Below, piece after piece: positions 19,001 through 26,893 of a DNA stretch of 64,000 nt. The DNA lies in assembly GCA_964473525.1 (NCBI GenBank), contig CAYYPK010000005.1, forward strand, positions 186,001 to 250,000. Reading direction: 5' to 3'. The stretch is from GCA-2687025 sp964473525 (GTDB lineage Bacteria > Poribacteria > WGA-4E > GCA-2687025). The notes beneath the pieces are model-generated. The model was not told the origin of the DNA, did no database searches, and was given only the letters and a program-made list of their open reading frames with translations. A program made the translations under genes and the position numbers. Every line of letters starts with the position of its first letter. Positions within the stretch are counted from its first letter, which is position 1.

Positions 19001-19673
19001 CGCGCCGGAAGATGCCCGCGTGCCGCGTGCCTACCCACAGGTGACCGCCATGGTCTTGCGCGAGGCACAGGGCTTCCCCGGCCCCGAGCTCATCGCTGTT
19101 TGGGTCCGCGACGGCCTGGCCGTCGCGGTAGCTGTAGAGACCGCTGCCGCCAGCCGCTATCCACAGGCCGCCGTCAGCGTCCAGTAGCAAGCCGCGTATG
19201 TTGCCTCCGCGGGGAGCGTCTGGCAAGGCAATGGAGTGGAAGGTCTCGCCGTCGAATCGGAAGAGACCGCGGCGTGTGCCGACCCACACGGCCCCATCCC
19301 CGCCAGGGACGATACAGCGGACACGTCCGTCGGGGAGCCCGTGGGGTTCATTGAAGGTCGCGAAGGAGCCTTGTCGATGCCGTACGAGGCCCCCGCCTTC
19401 GGTTCCCATCCACAGCGTGCCGTCGCCCTCCGGCGCGACGCATCGCACGTGTGCGTGCGGCAGCCCGTCGGCCACGCCAAACGTCTCGAACCGTGAGCCG
19501 TCGAACCGCGACACGCCATGCCGGCGCGATCCCACCCACACATAGCCATGGCCGTCGGCGACGACGCACCGGCAGTCGTGATCGAGACCGTCAAGACCGT
19601 CGTAAGACCTCCAGTGACCGGTTTTCAACGCGAGCGCACTCCTATCTACGGCCTCCGCGCGGACGTGAGCCAC
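16083..19673 (-). CDS. Reg_prop beta-propeller / Y_Y_Y / PAS / HisKA_3 histidine kinase, no membrane segment
   Basis: A 1196-residue sensor kinase from a GTG at 19673 (GGAG five bases upstream). Residues 20-640 are two-component-propeller repeats (DGxVWVGTxxGxxRxDG units). About 655-720 is the Y_Y_Y Ig-like domain (YRYRMDGHDEDW). After a coiled coil come PAS domains (about 775-985), a HisKA_3 dimerisation domain with phosphoacceptor H1002 in YELHDQ, and a HATPase with EDDGVGFD. Unlike typical relatives, I see no signal peptide and no membrane helix between Y_Y_Y and PAS, so the whole protein should be cytosolic. No regulator is adjacent; the NarL-type regulator at 54.8 kb is a candidate partner. 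Confidence 0.9.
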   Translation of the reverse strand: MAHVRAEAVDRSALALKTGHWRSYDGLDGLDHDCRCVVADGHGYVWVGSRRHGVSRFDGSRFETFGVADGLPHAHVRCVAPEGDGTLWMGTEGGGLVRHRQGSFATFNEPHGLPDGRVRCIVPGGDGAVWVGTRRGLFRFDGETFHSIALPDAPRGGNIRGLLLDADGGLWIAAGGSGLYSYRDGQAVADPNSDELGAGEALCLAQDHGGHLWVGTRHAGIFRRADGAWARVHVGDGPPVDDISCLRVASSGALWIGARHRGLFQYDGDAFAAITTRDGLAHNYVHDIAEDHEGSLWFACWHGGLSRYRDDTTLVTDDSVQETMKRDADGRLLWASGATVYGASDAGVERLAASDRVHDVLVDRKGGLWIATCYRGVWRHPPGAWSNELLTRAPCAEGAEALALCEDSDGRIWIGTDAGAHCCWDDVCVRYGSADGMADDHVSAILEGSDGAMWFGSNAAGGLTRYDGSTFTTFSTSDGLPHDEIVGLSEDGRGGLLVATHGGMSRYDGTAFVNTTRADGLMSTSVKRAIEDSRGRTWMPTLGAGVHVMRGRDVQVLTTEDGLPSNHVTAVLEDDDGSLVFATYKGICRYTPRTGAGPTVAIMSVDDGSVHDRPQRVTTPQTATGVSIRFRAVSPRTSRVRYRYRMDGHDEDWVHTWDDVARYVDLAKGVYTFRVEAFDRDLCRSAEPALVELEITLDPRDQLIAGLEETIEQRNRELQLTTEHAEDALRHLAYEERVHETLMTASPDALFIQDADARYVRVNDVAAAYLRVPTPGDAVGKTAIELLPTEEGERRAAEDREIIRSREALIGAVRPARRADGANGWFMFNKLPVLDVAGEVMGMVGIGRDITDFVRAQERLHEREAVQMALLEAVPDHMFRVTATGRVRPAVHTSDATASVAPDDAYPLDAPDAVRSAVGATLGRKAIQVRSYVVEQADGPRYYEARYTRIDDREALALVRDVTEATRIQAALRESEEQRSQLLQRLMTTHEEERAQIAYELHDQAAQAVASLMFGLRAAELVPTLEEARGQVSDMRALAATVLEDLRELSASMRPSSLDDLGLLTTLRRDVESMSDDTPASVTLNAYDTTDVRLARDVETGLYRVAHHALANAVAHSEAANITTTVRFHGDRVSLMVEDDGVGFDADAVMSGPAESRFGFLAMEEHMRLLGGDVSVHSEPGQGAVVLVEAPIDRSA

Positions 19674-19825
19674 CCATCTCCGGCGCCCTCGGCTGACGCG
19701 ACTGGCTCGGTCGCGCGCCTGTCGGTCCCTGCTGCGTGACGGGAGCCCGGCTGACGCGGTCGCGGTCGCATCTCCTGCCGTTCCCGCGCTGCCCGTGACT
19801 GGTGGGCTACCACTAGTGGGCTACC

Positions 19826-19841
19826 AAGTGAATAGTCACTT
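19826..19841. promoter_or_regulatory. AAGTGA-ATAG-TCACTT palindrome upstream of kinase gene
   Basis: A perfect 6-bp inverted repeat lies about 150 bases upstream of the histidine-kinase start, next to two copies of GTGGGCTACCA. It could be an operator, but there is no second copy in the window to support that. Confidence 0.3.
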
Positions 19842-20007
19842 ATTGTAGGCGATTCCGCAGGCGCGCGCCGACCTTGTGCGCAGGCGTCAGTGGCCGGTGC
19901 TACTGCCCTCTAAACGCGCGGCCGACAGCGCAGGTTCATGCCACATGTCGTGACGCGTGCGGGCGCCCCGGTGGCGCCAACCGGTCGGCCGACGCGATGG
20001 CGTTGAG

Positions 20008-20182
20008 GCGGGAGACCACCGGTAGCCACCATCGCACATTGCCCGCGAGCGACCGAACGCCTGTTGAACGGAGACGCGTGCTCATCATGCGCGCGGGGAT
20101 CGTCAGCATCATCGTCCGCGAGCGCGACCGCTGCGCCCTGAGACTCGCGGACATCGTGCCCACGCGGCGTCAAGGCGCTTGA
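20008..20182 (+). pseudogene. Decayed 5' fragment of the epimerase gene at 21.5 kb
   Basis: This stretch repeats the upstream region and first ~35 codons of the epimerase gene at 21545. Shared pieces are GGCGGGAGAC (20008), AGCGACCGAACGC (20048), the RRRVLI codons, and an exact 32-base match (20134-20165 against 21628-21659) that encodes ALRLADIVPT. The GxxGxxG loop is destroyed (ITGAAGLVS has become IMRAGIVS) and the frame stops soon after. It is a partial duplicate, not a gene. The gap 19842-20007 holds nothing else I can identify. Confidence 0.75.
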
Positions 20183-20261
20183 GGACTAGCAGACGATTGA
20201 GGCGGCGTGAGCGCCCGTGCGAGGACGGGAACTCTTGCGTTCGCGCCCTGCGGTGGGCCGT

Positions 20262-20385
20262 CTAGGGGCGCGCTTTCAGCGCTCCCCACGTCATGGTTCG
20301 CTTCCCACGCGGGGAGACGGACGTCTCGACGGCGTACTGGAGCAGGTCATCCTCCGCCTGTGAGGTATACCCCGGGACGGCCGGA
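20262..20385 (-). other. Out-of-frame C-terminal extension of the propeller gene carrying the tail motif
   Basis: In the frame shifted relative to the propeller gene, the codons after PGY read TSQAEDDLLQYAVETSVSPRGKRTMTWGALK and ARP then stop, here described as two parts: a linker up to AVET and the tail SVSPRGKRTMTWGALK. The tail aligns without gaps to AVEARDKATTTWAALK of paralogue A2 at 10 of 16 positions. This supports a frameshift between about 20350 and 20385. Confidence 0.7.
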
Positions 20386-21363
20386 CAGAAAATAGAGTTG
20401 GCCAGCGCGGTCGCCGATCTTGGTCCACTGCGTACCGCCGTTGGTTGAGACGATGACCGCCTCGTCGAATTCGCCGGACGCCACGCGCGTCGTCCCTGAG
20501 AGGTAGAACGCGCCCGTGGCCATGTCGATACCAACGGATGTCGGACGCTCCACAAGCGGACGCACATCGGTGAAGCGGTGTAGGACATCGCCGCCTGCGT
20601 CTTCGACCACCACGGGGCCAGCGGACAGCCCGGTCGATACATCGAGCAGCGCCGTTGGGTCATTCGACGAGAAGCCCGTGCCGCCGTACCGGTCGTGCCA
20701 CCCACCAAGCGGCCCGAATGCCATCTCCACGAAGCCTACCACCCCGTAGATGGGCGCCCCTCCGTGGTAGGCGCGCCAGTAGACGATTCCTGTCTCTGGA
20801 TGAGCCCACACCGAGGATCCGCCTGGCTGTCGTCGCGCATCCCCTGTGGCCAGATCGCGAGCAACCGCGCCGCCAACCCCCATGGTGGCATGGGTCACAT
20901 ACGCGATCCGGTCGGGGTCCGTGGGCGAGACCGCGATGTAGTTATCGCTGTCCTCGAAGCCAAACCGCACCGCATCGTCTCCGACCGGATCGAATGACGG
21001 TCGGCTCCACGTCACGCCTCGGTCGTTACTCCGCTCGATGCCGTAACCCGTGCGGTACAGCACGCTGGCGTCCGCTCGGTGGACCGCATAGCCCCATCCA
21101 CGGAACAGATACGGCCTGTCCAGGCGTTCGCGGCCGAACGGCGCTCCGATCGTCTCCCACGTGGCGCCATCGTCAGTGGTGCGCAGCAGAGCGAGACCCT
21201 CTCCCTTCACGATGGAAGTGACCCACCATGTGCTTGGCGCGTCATACCACACGACGGCCCGGACGTCGGGAAGGCTGGGGAAGGCCCTTTGCCAGTGAGC
21301 GTTCCGTGCGAACCCAGTCAGGGCGACGAGGGTCATGTATCCGACGACGAGGGCACGGCGCAT
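20347..21363 (-). CDS. Secreted BNR/Ycf48-like beta-propeller protein, frameshifted near 3' end
   Basis: A 338-residue exported protein with a signal peptide (RRALVVGYMTLVALTGFA) and repeated sialidase/Ycf48-type motifs such as LRTTDDGATWETIG, ERSNDRGVTWSRPSF and VSTNGGTQWTKIG. Such propellers recognise photosystem parts, glycans or are surface receptors. The frame stops at 20347 right after PGVYLTGGG, but a neighbouring frame continues to 20262 and encodes a plausible end, including the tail motif found on five other secreted proteins. The gene is therefore probably broken by a one-base indel, real or from sequencing. Start at the ATG 21363 is chosen for the signal peptide; its ribosome site is weak. 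Confidence 0.75.
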   Translation of the reverse strand: MRRALVVGYMTLVALTGFARNAHWQRAFPSLPDVRAVVWYDAPSTWWVTSIVKGEGLALLRTTDDGATWETIGAPFGRERLDRPYLFRGWGYAVHRADASVLYRTGYGIERSNDRGVTWSRPSFDPVGDDAVRFGFEDSDNYIAVSPTDPDRIAYVTHATMGVGGAVARDLATGDARRQPGGSSVWAHPETGIVYWRAYHGGAPIYGVVGFVEMAFGPLGGWHDRYGGTGFSSNDPTALLDVSTGLSAGPVVVEDAGGDVLHRFTDVRPLVERPTSVGIDMATGAFYLSGTTRVASGEFDEAVIVSTNGGTQWTKIGDRAGQLYFLSGRPGVYLTGGG

Positions 21364-21544
21364 GGCTTGGCCCTGTGCCTTGGGTGGTCGCGACACTACG
21401 ATGGAGTATGCCGTCGTCAGAGAGCAGGGGCAAATCAGCTGGCGCAACGACCGCCTGCCGAGACACCGACCGTTGACGCGACCATGTCCCGGCGGGAGAC
21501 TACGCGCAGCGACCGAACGCGTGCCACTGGTAGGAACCTACGCC

Positions 21545-22273
21545 ATGACCGACAGACGCCGCGTCCTCATCACCGGAGCCGCCGGGCTCGTCAGCTGCAT
21601 CCTCCGCGAGCATTGGGGCGATAGGTACGCCCTGAGACTCGCGGACATCGTGCCCACGCCGGACCCCGGCGACCACGAGACGCTCGACATGGACATCACC
21701 GACCTCGACGCCTTTCGCGACGCGTGCGAGGGCATCGACACGGTCATCCACCTGGCGGCCGATCGCAGCCCCAGCGCGGACTTCTACGAGACGCTCCTCG
21801 ACCTGAACATCAAGGGGACGTACAACGCGTTCCAGGCGGCAGCCGACACGGGGTGCCGCCGTGTGATCTTCGCCAGCAGCGTCAACGCCATCCTCGGGTA
21901 CACGGAGAACGGCGAGGGCCGCGTCCTGGAGGATGACGTCATGTATCCGCCCAACGTCTACGGCGCCACGAAGTGCTGGGGTGAGGCGCTGGGTCGCGTG
22001 TTCTCTCACAAGCACGGCGTCTCGTCCATCGCCGTGAGACTCGGGAGCCCGCGCTTCGATCAGTCGCGCGACTGGGATCCCGACCGCCGCAACGGCTCCA
22101 TAAGCCCGCGCGACACCGCGCAACTGTTCGGCTGCTGTGTGGACGTAGAGGACGTTCCGTTCGCCATCGTTCACGGGTCGTCGCGTCACGTGAAGTCGGA
22201 GATGGACATCGCCGAGACGTGCCGGATTCTGGGGTACGAACCGCAGGATGGGACGGCGTTCCCCCGCGCGTAG
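21545..22273 (+). CDS. NAD-dependent epimerase/dehydratase (extended SDR)
   Basis: A 242-residue short-chain dehydrogenase of the epimerase type. It has the nucleotide loop TGAAGLVS, the D-x-x-D dinucleotide region (MDITDLDAF), HLAADRSP, an SSVNAILG strand with the catalytic serine, and the YGATK Tyr-Lys pair. At about 240 residues it is short for a sugar epimerase and resembles uronate dehydrogenases, which oxidise galacturonate or glucuronate; that would suit the pectin-like theme of nearby genes. A decayed partial copy of its 5' end lies 1.5 kb upstream. Confidence 0.85.
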   Translation: MTDRRRVLITGAAGLVSCILREHWGDRYALRLADIVPTPDPGDHETLDMDITDLDAFRDACEGIDTVIHLAADRSPSADFYETLLDLNIKGTYNAFQAAADTGCRRVIFASSVNAILGYTENGEGRVLEDDVMYPPNVYGATKCWGEALGRVFSHKHGVSSIAVRLGSPRFDQSRDWDPDRRNGSISPRDTAQLFGCCVDVEDVPFAIVHGSSRHVKSEMDIAETCRILGYEPQDGTAFPRA

Positions 22274-22351
22274 CCCGCTTGTGACCGCGCCGCTGGCTTG
22301 CCACAATGCCTGTGTACTAGCTATTCGACGGTCGGAAGAGGAGACGGACAT

Positions 22352-23341
22352 ATGGCGGTGAGAATCGGGATTCTGGGTCTGGGCGTCGGATCATCGCGCG
22401 CGAAGATGGCGGCGGAGTCGGAGAACGCCGAGCTCGTTTGCATCTGCGACTTGCAGGAGGACAAGGCGAAGCAGCGCGCCGACGAGTTGGGCTGCGAGTG
22501 GACGACGGACCTCGACGCGATGCTCGCGCGCGACGACATCGACGCGGTTGGCGTCTTCACGTCGAGTGGCACGCACGCCCGCTTCGCCATGCAGGCGATC
22601 GACGCGGGCAAGCACGCCTTCACGACCAAGCCGATGGACATCAGCATCGACCAGTGCGATGCCCTCATCGCCAAGGCCGACGAGGCGGGCGTCGTGCTGG
22701 GCGTCGACTTTGGGCAGCGGTACTCTCCCGGCGCCCACAAGGTGCGCAACGCGCTGCAAAGTGGCGCCATTGGTCGCATCGTCCTGGGCGATCTGCGGAT
22801 GAAGTGGTACCGCGCGCAGTCGTACTACGACGGCGGCTGGCCTCCCGGCTGGCGCAGCCGCACGGACACCGAGGGTGGCTCCGCCGCCAACCAGGGCGTG
22901 CACTCCATCGATCTCTTGCAATGGCTGCTTGGGCCCGTGCTGACCGTCCAGGGACGGAGCGGCACGTTCAATCACGACATCGACACGGAGGATTGCAGCG
23001 TCGCGATTCTCAGCTTCGAGAGCGGCGCGTTCGGGGTCATACAGACGACTACGTGCAGCTACCCGAACCTCGGCACGACGATTGAGGTCAGTGGGAACTC
23101 GGGCACGCTCACGCTGGATGGCACGAAGGTCGCCCGGTACGAGCGGGAAGGCGAGGAGAATCCTTCGCTGGACGAGTTCGCCCCGCCCGGGGATCTGCCT
23201 GCGAACATCATTGAGGACATGGCCGGCGCCATCGAACACGGGCGCCCCGTGCAGGTCGATGGCCGGGAGGGGCGGAAGGCGGTCGCGATATTCAGCGCGA
23301 TCTACGAGTCTTCGAAGACTGGGGAAATCGTGACACTGTAG
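22352..23341 (+). CDS. Gfo/Idh/MocA-family oxidoreductase
   Basis: A 329-residue NAD(P)-dependent sugar or inositol dehydrogenase. The start follows GAAGAGGAGA. It opens with the Rossmann motif RIGILGLGVGS, has FTTKPMDISIDQCDALI in place of the family's EKP motif (here TKP), and DFGQRYSPG plus EGGSAANQGVHSIDLLQWLLG, the latter supplying the conserved catalytic H-x-x-D region. The gene after it begins 14 bases on, so they form an operon. The particular sugar is unknown. Confidence 0.88.
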   Translation: MAVRIGILGLGVGSSRAKMAAESENAELVCICDLQEDKAKQRADELGCEWTTDLDAMLARDDIDAVGVFTSSGTHARFAMQAIDAGKHAFTTKPMDISIDQCDALIAKADEAGVVLGVDFGQRYSPGAHKVRNALQSGAIGRIVLGDLRMKWYRAQSYYDGGWPPGWRSRTDTEGGSAANQGVHSIDLLQWLLGPVLTVQGRSGTFNHDIDTEDCSVAILSFESGAFGVIQTTTCSYPNLGTTIEVSGNSGTLTLDGTKVARYEREGEENPSLDEFAPPGDLPANIIEDMAGAIEHGRPVQVDGREGRKAVAIFSAIYESSKTGEIVTL

Positions 23342-23355
23342 CGCGGAGCCCGCAG

Positions 23356-24231
23356 GTGTCCATCAAAGAGCTGCTCGCGCGTGTCGAAGCTCTCGTCGGT
23401 GCCAGGGTCGAGTCTCACCGCGTCGCGGAGGGCGGGTACACTCCCGCGACGCGTCTCGTATGCGAGACCGCGAAGGGCTCGTTCTTCGCCAAGGCCGGCT
23501 CGACGCCGCTAACCGCCGGCTTCGTGCGCCGCGAGGCGAGGGCGTACGACGTCCTCGAGGGCCCCTTCGTTCCGCATCGCGTGGCATGGCAGGACGACGA
23601 GGACGCGCCGCTTCTCATCATCGAGGATCTGTCCCACGCACACTGGCCGCCGCCTTGGGACACGAAGCATGTCGACAGGACGCTCGCCCAGGTCGACGCC
23701 ATGCACGCGATGACAACGCCGCTGGACGGCTTCGGGCAGGTGATCGGCCTCGTCGATGGCGGTTGGCGGATGGTCGCGGACGACCCTGAGCCGTTTCTGT
23801 CTCTGCGGTTCGTGGACGCCGAATGGCTGGATGCCGCGCTTCCCACCCTCATCGAATACGACGACACCTGCCCGACCGAGGGCGAGTCCCTCACGCACTT
23901 CGATCTGCGCAGCGACAACATGTGCCTCACGCAGGACCGCACGCTGTTCATCGACTGGAACCTGGCCTGCAAGGGCAGCGCCGAGTTGGACCTTGGGTTC
24001 TGGGCGCCTAGCCTCGCGTATGAGGGCGGGCCTCAGCCGGATGTGATCTTGCCCGCCGCGCCGCACGTAGCTGCGAAGGTCTCCGGCTACTTCGCCTCGC
24101 GCGCGGGGATGCCAGGCATACCCGACGCGCCCCGCGTCCGCGTCGTCCAGCGTGAGCAGTTGGTTACTGCCCTGCCGTGGGTCGTGCGGGCGCTGGAGCT
24201 CCCTCCCCTCGATGACCTGCTGCGGGACTGA
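23356..24231 (+). CDS. Aminoglycoside phosphotransferase/kinase-like (APH family) protein
   Basis: A 291-residue GTG-start protein of the APH/choline-kinase fold, which phosphorylates a small hydroxylated molecule. The Brenner motif reads LTHFDLRSDNMCL, giving the catalytic aspartate and metal-binding asparagine, and LFIDWNLACKG supplies the DFG-equivalent aspartate. The N-lobe has a GSFFAKAG lysine strand. Its 14-base spacing from the Gfo/Idh gene suggests a joint pathway, for example oxidising and phosphorylating one sugar; a resistance role is less likely. Confidence 0.82.
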   Translation: MSIKELLARVEALVGARVESHRVAEGGYTPATRLVCETAKGSFFAKAGSTPLTAGFVRREARAYDVLEGPFVPHRVAWQDDEDAPLLIIEDLSHAHWPPPWDTKHVDRTLAQVDAMHAMTTPLDGFGQVIGLVDGGWRMVADDPEPFLSLRFVDAEWLDAALPTLIEYDDTCPTEGESLTHFDLRSDNMCLTQDRTLFIDWNLACKGSAELDLGFWAPSLAYEGGPQPDVILPAAPHVAAKVSGYFASRAGMPGIPDAPRVRVVQREQLVTALPWVVRALELPPLDDLLRD

Positions 24232-24312
24232 CGGCAGGCCCCACCGCATTTCCCTGCAAAAGCCGGCCCGGTGACACGTCTCTATGTGCGAAGGCGGACA
24301 CGAGACGGCAAT

Positions 24313-25848
24313 ATGACGACACCGGACACACACGACGAGTTCGAGGCCAGGCTCTTGGCGCAGGTGGAGACGATCTCCGCCATCGGCCGCGCGATGCTCC
24401 CTCACGGTCGTTGCGACGTCGACGACCTGGTGCAGGAGGTGCTCCTGCGCGCGTGGGCCAGCAAGGACAAGCTGCGAGACCTCGACCGCCTCCCTCAATG
24501 GGTCGCCATCATCGCCCGCAACACCGCGCGGAGTTGGGGCAGATGCGCCACGCCGGTGTACAAGGACTCGCTGCCGGACGCGCCCGCGTCGACCCCGACA
24601 GCGCTTGAACGCGTCGAGTCGCAGGAGCGCTGGGAGGCCCTGTTGCGCGCCCTCGGAAGTCTCCACGAGGCGGATCGGAGATTGCTGCTCGCGCGCTACG
24701 AAGACGACGCGTCCTACGCCGACCTGGGAGCCGACGAGGCGCTCTCTTACTCGGCGGTGACGACGCGCGTGCATCGGGCTCGGGAACGCGTCCGCCGGCT
24801 GCTCGTGGGGTTCGCTGGAGCGGCCGCGGCGGCGTTCGTGGGGCAGGAGCAGCGCGCCTTCGGGCAGGTGGCGCGGCGCACGGGAGGTGACCCGGCGCTG
24901 GTGACCGTCATCGTCGTGGTGAGCGCGGCGGTGTTGGGCGCGGTGGGTCTGGGTCTCAACGCTCGCGGCGATGGCGCGCCGCCTGCTGCTGAGACAACTG
25001 TGGCGATCCGTGTGGTGGAGCCGGACGCTACTCCCGGGCTGGCGGAACTCATTGACGACATCCGGCGCTACGATGGCGCCGTCGGCGCCTATGTCGCCAC
25101 GTTCAGTCGGCGATCCCAATCGTGGCCGACGGAGGGCGGTCGCTACTACGTGAACCACGAGATCCTCCGCGAGGGGACCGTGACATGGCGAGGCGACCAC
25201 GTGGCAGCGAAGGTAGCGACCAAGGAGTGGGACATCGACGAGGGCGGCTCGCGGGTGGCACGCGATGGCGCCCAGTCCGAGATAACGACGGACGGCGAAC
25301 TGATGGCTCACAAGCGCTACTACGGGAGTGGTGAGGCGTCGACCCACATTCGCCAGGCGGGTCCGTCGCAGATGTCCGAGTACAACATGCTGGCGGCGTG
25401 GCAGCCGGCGGGTATGAGCCTAGCGGACTATCTCGTCGACCGGGCAGGAGACGTGTCGAAGGACATGGCGGTCAGCCGCGTCTTCGTCGACGGGACCGGG
25501 TACTACCGGGTCAGCGTGTCCGCCCCGGACAGGGACGCCGCGTCCGAGTTCCTGATCGACCCTGAACGAGGCTACCGAATCGTGCGCGCGTCGTCGTCCT
25601 GGGGCGCCTCCCGATGGGAGACGGAGGTAGAACCGCGCCACGCTGGCGGCGACATCTGGTATCCCGTGCGCGTGACGCGAACCCGATACGCCGTCGCGGA
25701 CACCGCAGTGGTCGAGAGCGACACTCTGGAGATCACGTCCTTCATCGGCGCTGCGGACATCCCGGACGAGACCTTCGCTGCTGTACCTGCAAGGGGCAAC
25801 CCCTTCTACGACGAACTGCGCGAGTACCAACACCCGGAGCCACGATGA
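24313..25848 (+). CDS. ECF sigma factor fused to membrane segment and extracytoplasmic domain
   Basis: A 511-residue fusion. Residues 1-75 are sigma region 2 (DVDDLVQEVLLRAW) and 105-165 are region 4 (DADRRLLLARYED and VTTRVHRARERVRRLL; a DLGADEALSYSAV turn). A membrane helix lies at about 196-216 (VTVIVVVSAAVLGAVGLGL). Residues 221-511 form an extracytoplasmic domain whose start (YDGAVGAYVATFSRRS) and end (IPDETFAAVPARG) match the two secreted proteins encoded next. The membrane-tethered design suggests signal-dependent control without a separate anti-sigma factor. Its stop codon overlaps the next start (ATGATG), so translation is coupled. Confidence 0.88.
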   Translation: MTTPDTHDEFEARLLAQVETISAIGRAMLPHGRCDVDDLVQEVLLRAWASKDKLRDLDRLPQWVAIIARNTARSWGRCATPVYKDSLPDAPASTPTALERVESQERWEALLRALGSLHEADRRLLLARYEDDASYADLGADEALSYSAVTTRVHRARERVRRLLVGFAGAAAAAFVGQEQRAFGQVARRTGGDPALVTVIVVVSAAVLGAVGLGLNARGDGAPPAAETTVAIRVVEPDATPGLAELIDDIRRYDGAVGAYVATFSRRSQSWPTEGGRYYVNHEILREGTVTWRGDHVAAKVATKEWDIDEGGSRVARDGAQSEITTDGELMAHKRYYGSGEASTHIRQAGPSQMSEYNMLAAWQPAGMSLADYLVDRAGDVSKDMAVSRVFVDGTGYYRVSVSAPDRDAASEFLIDPERGYRIVRASSSWGASRWETEVEPRHAGGDIWYPVRVTRTRYAVADTAVVESDTLEITSFIGAADIPDETFAAVPARGNPFYDELREYQHPEPR

Positions 25849-26879
25849 TGACGGGACTCCGACGCTATCTCACCGTTGCATTGGTCCTGTGCTCGGCGGT
25901 AACGGCCCGCGCGCCCGCGGCAGTAGAATCGGCGCCCGGGGAAGAGGGGCTCTTCCGTCGGATACTGGCTGAATCGAACGCGTATGACGAGAAGTGGTAC
26001 AGATCGTATTCCGTGAGGTATTCGTCGCGGTCGGAGATGCGGGACGAGTCTGGCGAAACCGTGTCGGTAACGACGCGTGAGGGCGTCGTGCTCACCGACG
26101 GCAAGTACGCCTCCGCGCGAGGTGTGAGGGCCGACGACGGCCGCGTCATGCACGAGCATCGCGTCACCGACGGCGCGCTGGTCGCGGTGAACTTCACCAC
26201 CGAAGTAGAGGGCGTCGGCCTGATGCCACCCGAGATCCGGCTCGGCCCGGGCCGTGGGATCGCGGATGACCTGGAAATGCCGATGCAGTGGATCAGTGTG
26301 GGGGAGTACTGGCGGGCGCTGTTTCCCGACTTCCCGCTTGACGCGCTGCTCACGGGCGAGCTGGTCAAGGGGCGGGTGCAGGCGATGGACGGCGAGCAGG
26401 TACAGCTCACACAGCAGCTCACGCGGATTTCGGCGCGTGAAGAATCGGCGGACGGCGGTAGCCAATGCCTTCTATCCATGACGGTGACGATCGCCGCTGG
26501 GGCCATGTCGTACTCCGTCACGATCGAGTGGTCGGTCGACCCAGATAGAGCGTACCGACTGTCGCGCGTCGCCATGAGCGCGGACGTAGGGGCTAGCGCG
26601 CTGCCCGTGGACACCATCGCCATCGTTCAGAATGCCGACGGGGTGTGGTACCCAAGCCGGGTGCACCGAGAGCACGCACACACACGCCGCGCGCAACGCC
26701 CGGACATGCCCGCGATCGAAGGCACGCTCACCCGCGTGACCGAGTTCACCGAATTCACGACGGTTCCAGAGATACCAGAAGACGCGTTCGCGGCGATCCC
26801 GCCGGAAGGAAGCGTGGCGCGACGGGATGCCCTTCGCAGAGACGCTGGCGGAGCAGCCGGTGGCCCAACGCCACGATGA
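25845..26879 (+). CDS. Secreted protein homologous to the sigma factor's outer domain (copy 1)
   Basis: A 344-residue exported protein starting at the ATG that overlaps the sigma-factor stop. The signal peptide is MMTGLRRYLTVALVLCSAVTARA. The mature protein has FRRILAESNAYDEKWYRSYSVRY, a MPMQWISVGEYWRALF segment, and the ending IPEDAFAAIPPEGS, each matched in the gene that follows and partly in the sigma fusion. The fold may be a LolA-like half-barrel (such proteins bind lipid or lipoprotein), but I cannot prove this. Being co-transcribed with the sensor, it may be ligand-binding partner, decoy or target. Confidence 0.8.
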   Translation: MMTGLRRYLTVALVLCSAVTARAPAAVESAPGEEGLFRRILAESNAYDEKWYRSYSVRYSSRSEMRDESGETVSVTTREGVVLTDGKYASARGVRADDGRVMHEHRVTDGALVAVNFTTEVEGVGLMPPEIRLGPGRGIADDLEMPMQWISVGEYWRALFPDFPLDALLTGELVKGRVQAMDGEQVQLTQQLTRISAREESADGGSQCLLSMTVTIAAGAMSYSVTIEWSVDPDRAYRLSRVAMSADVGASALPVDTIAIVQNADGVWYPSRVHREHAHTRRAQRPDMPAIEGTLTRVTEFTEFTTVPEIPEDAFAAIPPEGSVARRDALRRDAGGAAGGPTPR

Positions 26880-26893
26880 AGGAGAGACCAAGC

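Noticed and set aside
23509..25347. 612-residue open frame on the minus strand
   Set aside because: Antisense to the APH-like and sigma-fusion genes, with His/Arg-rich composition and no ribosome site or domain.
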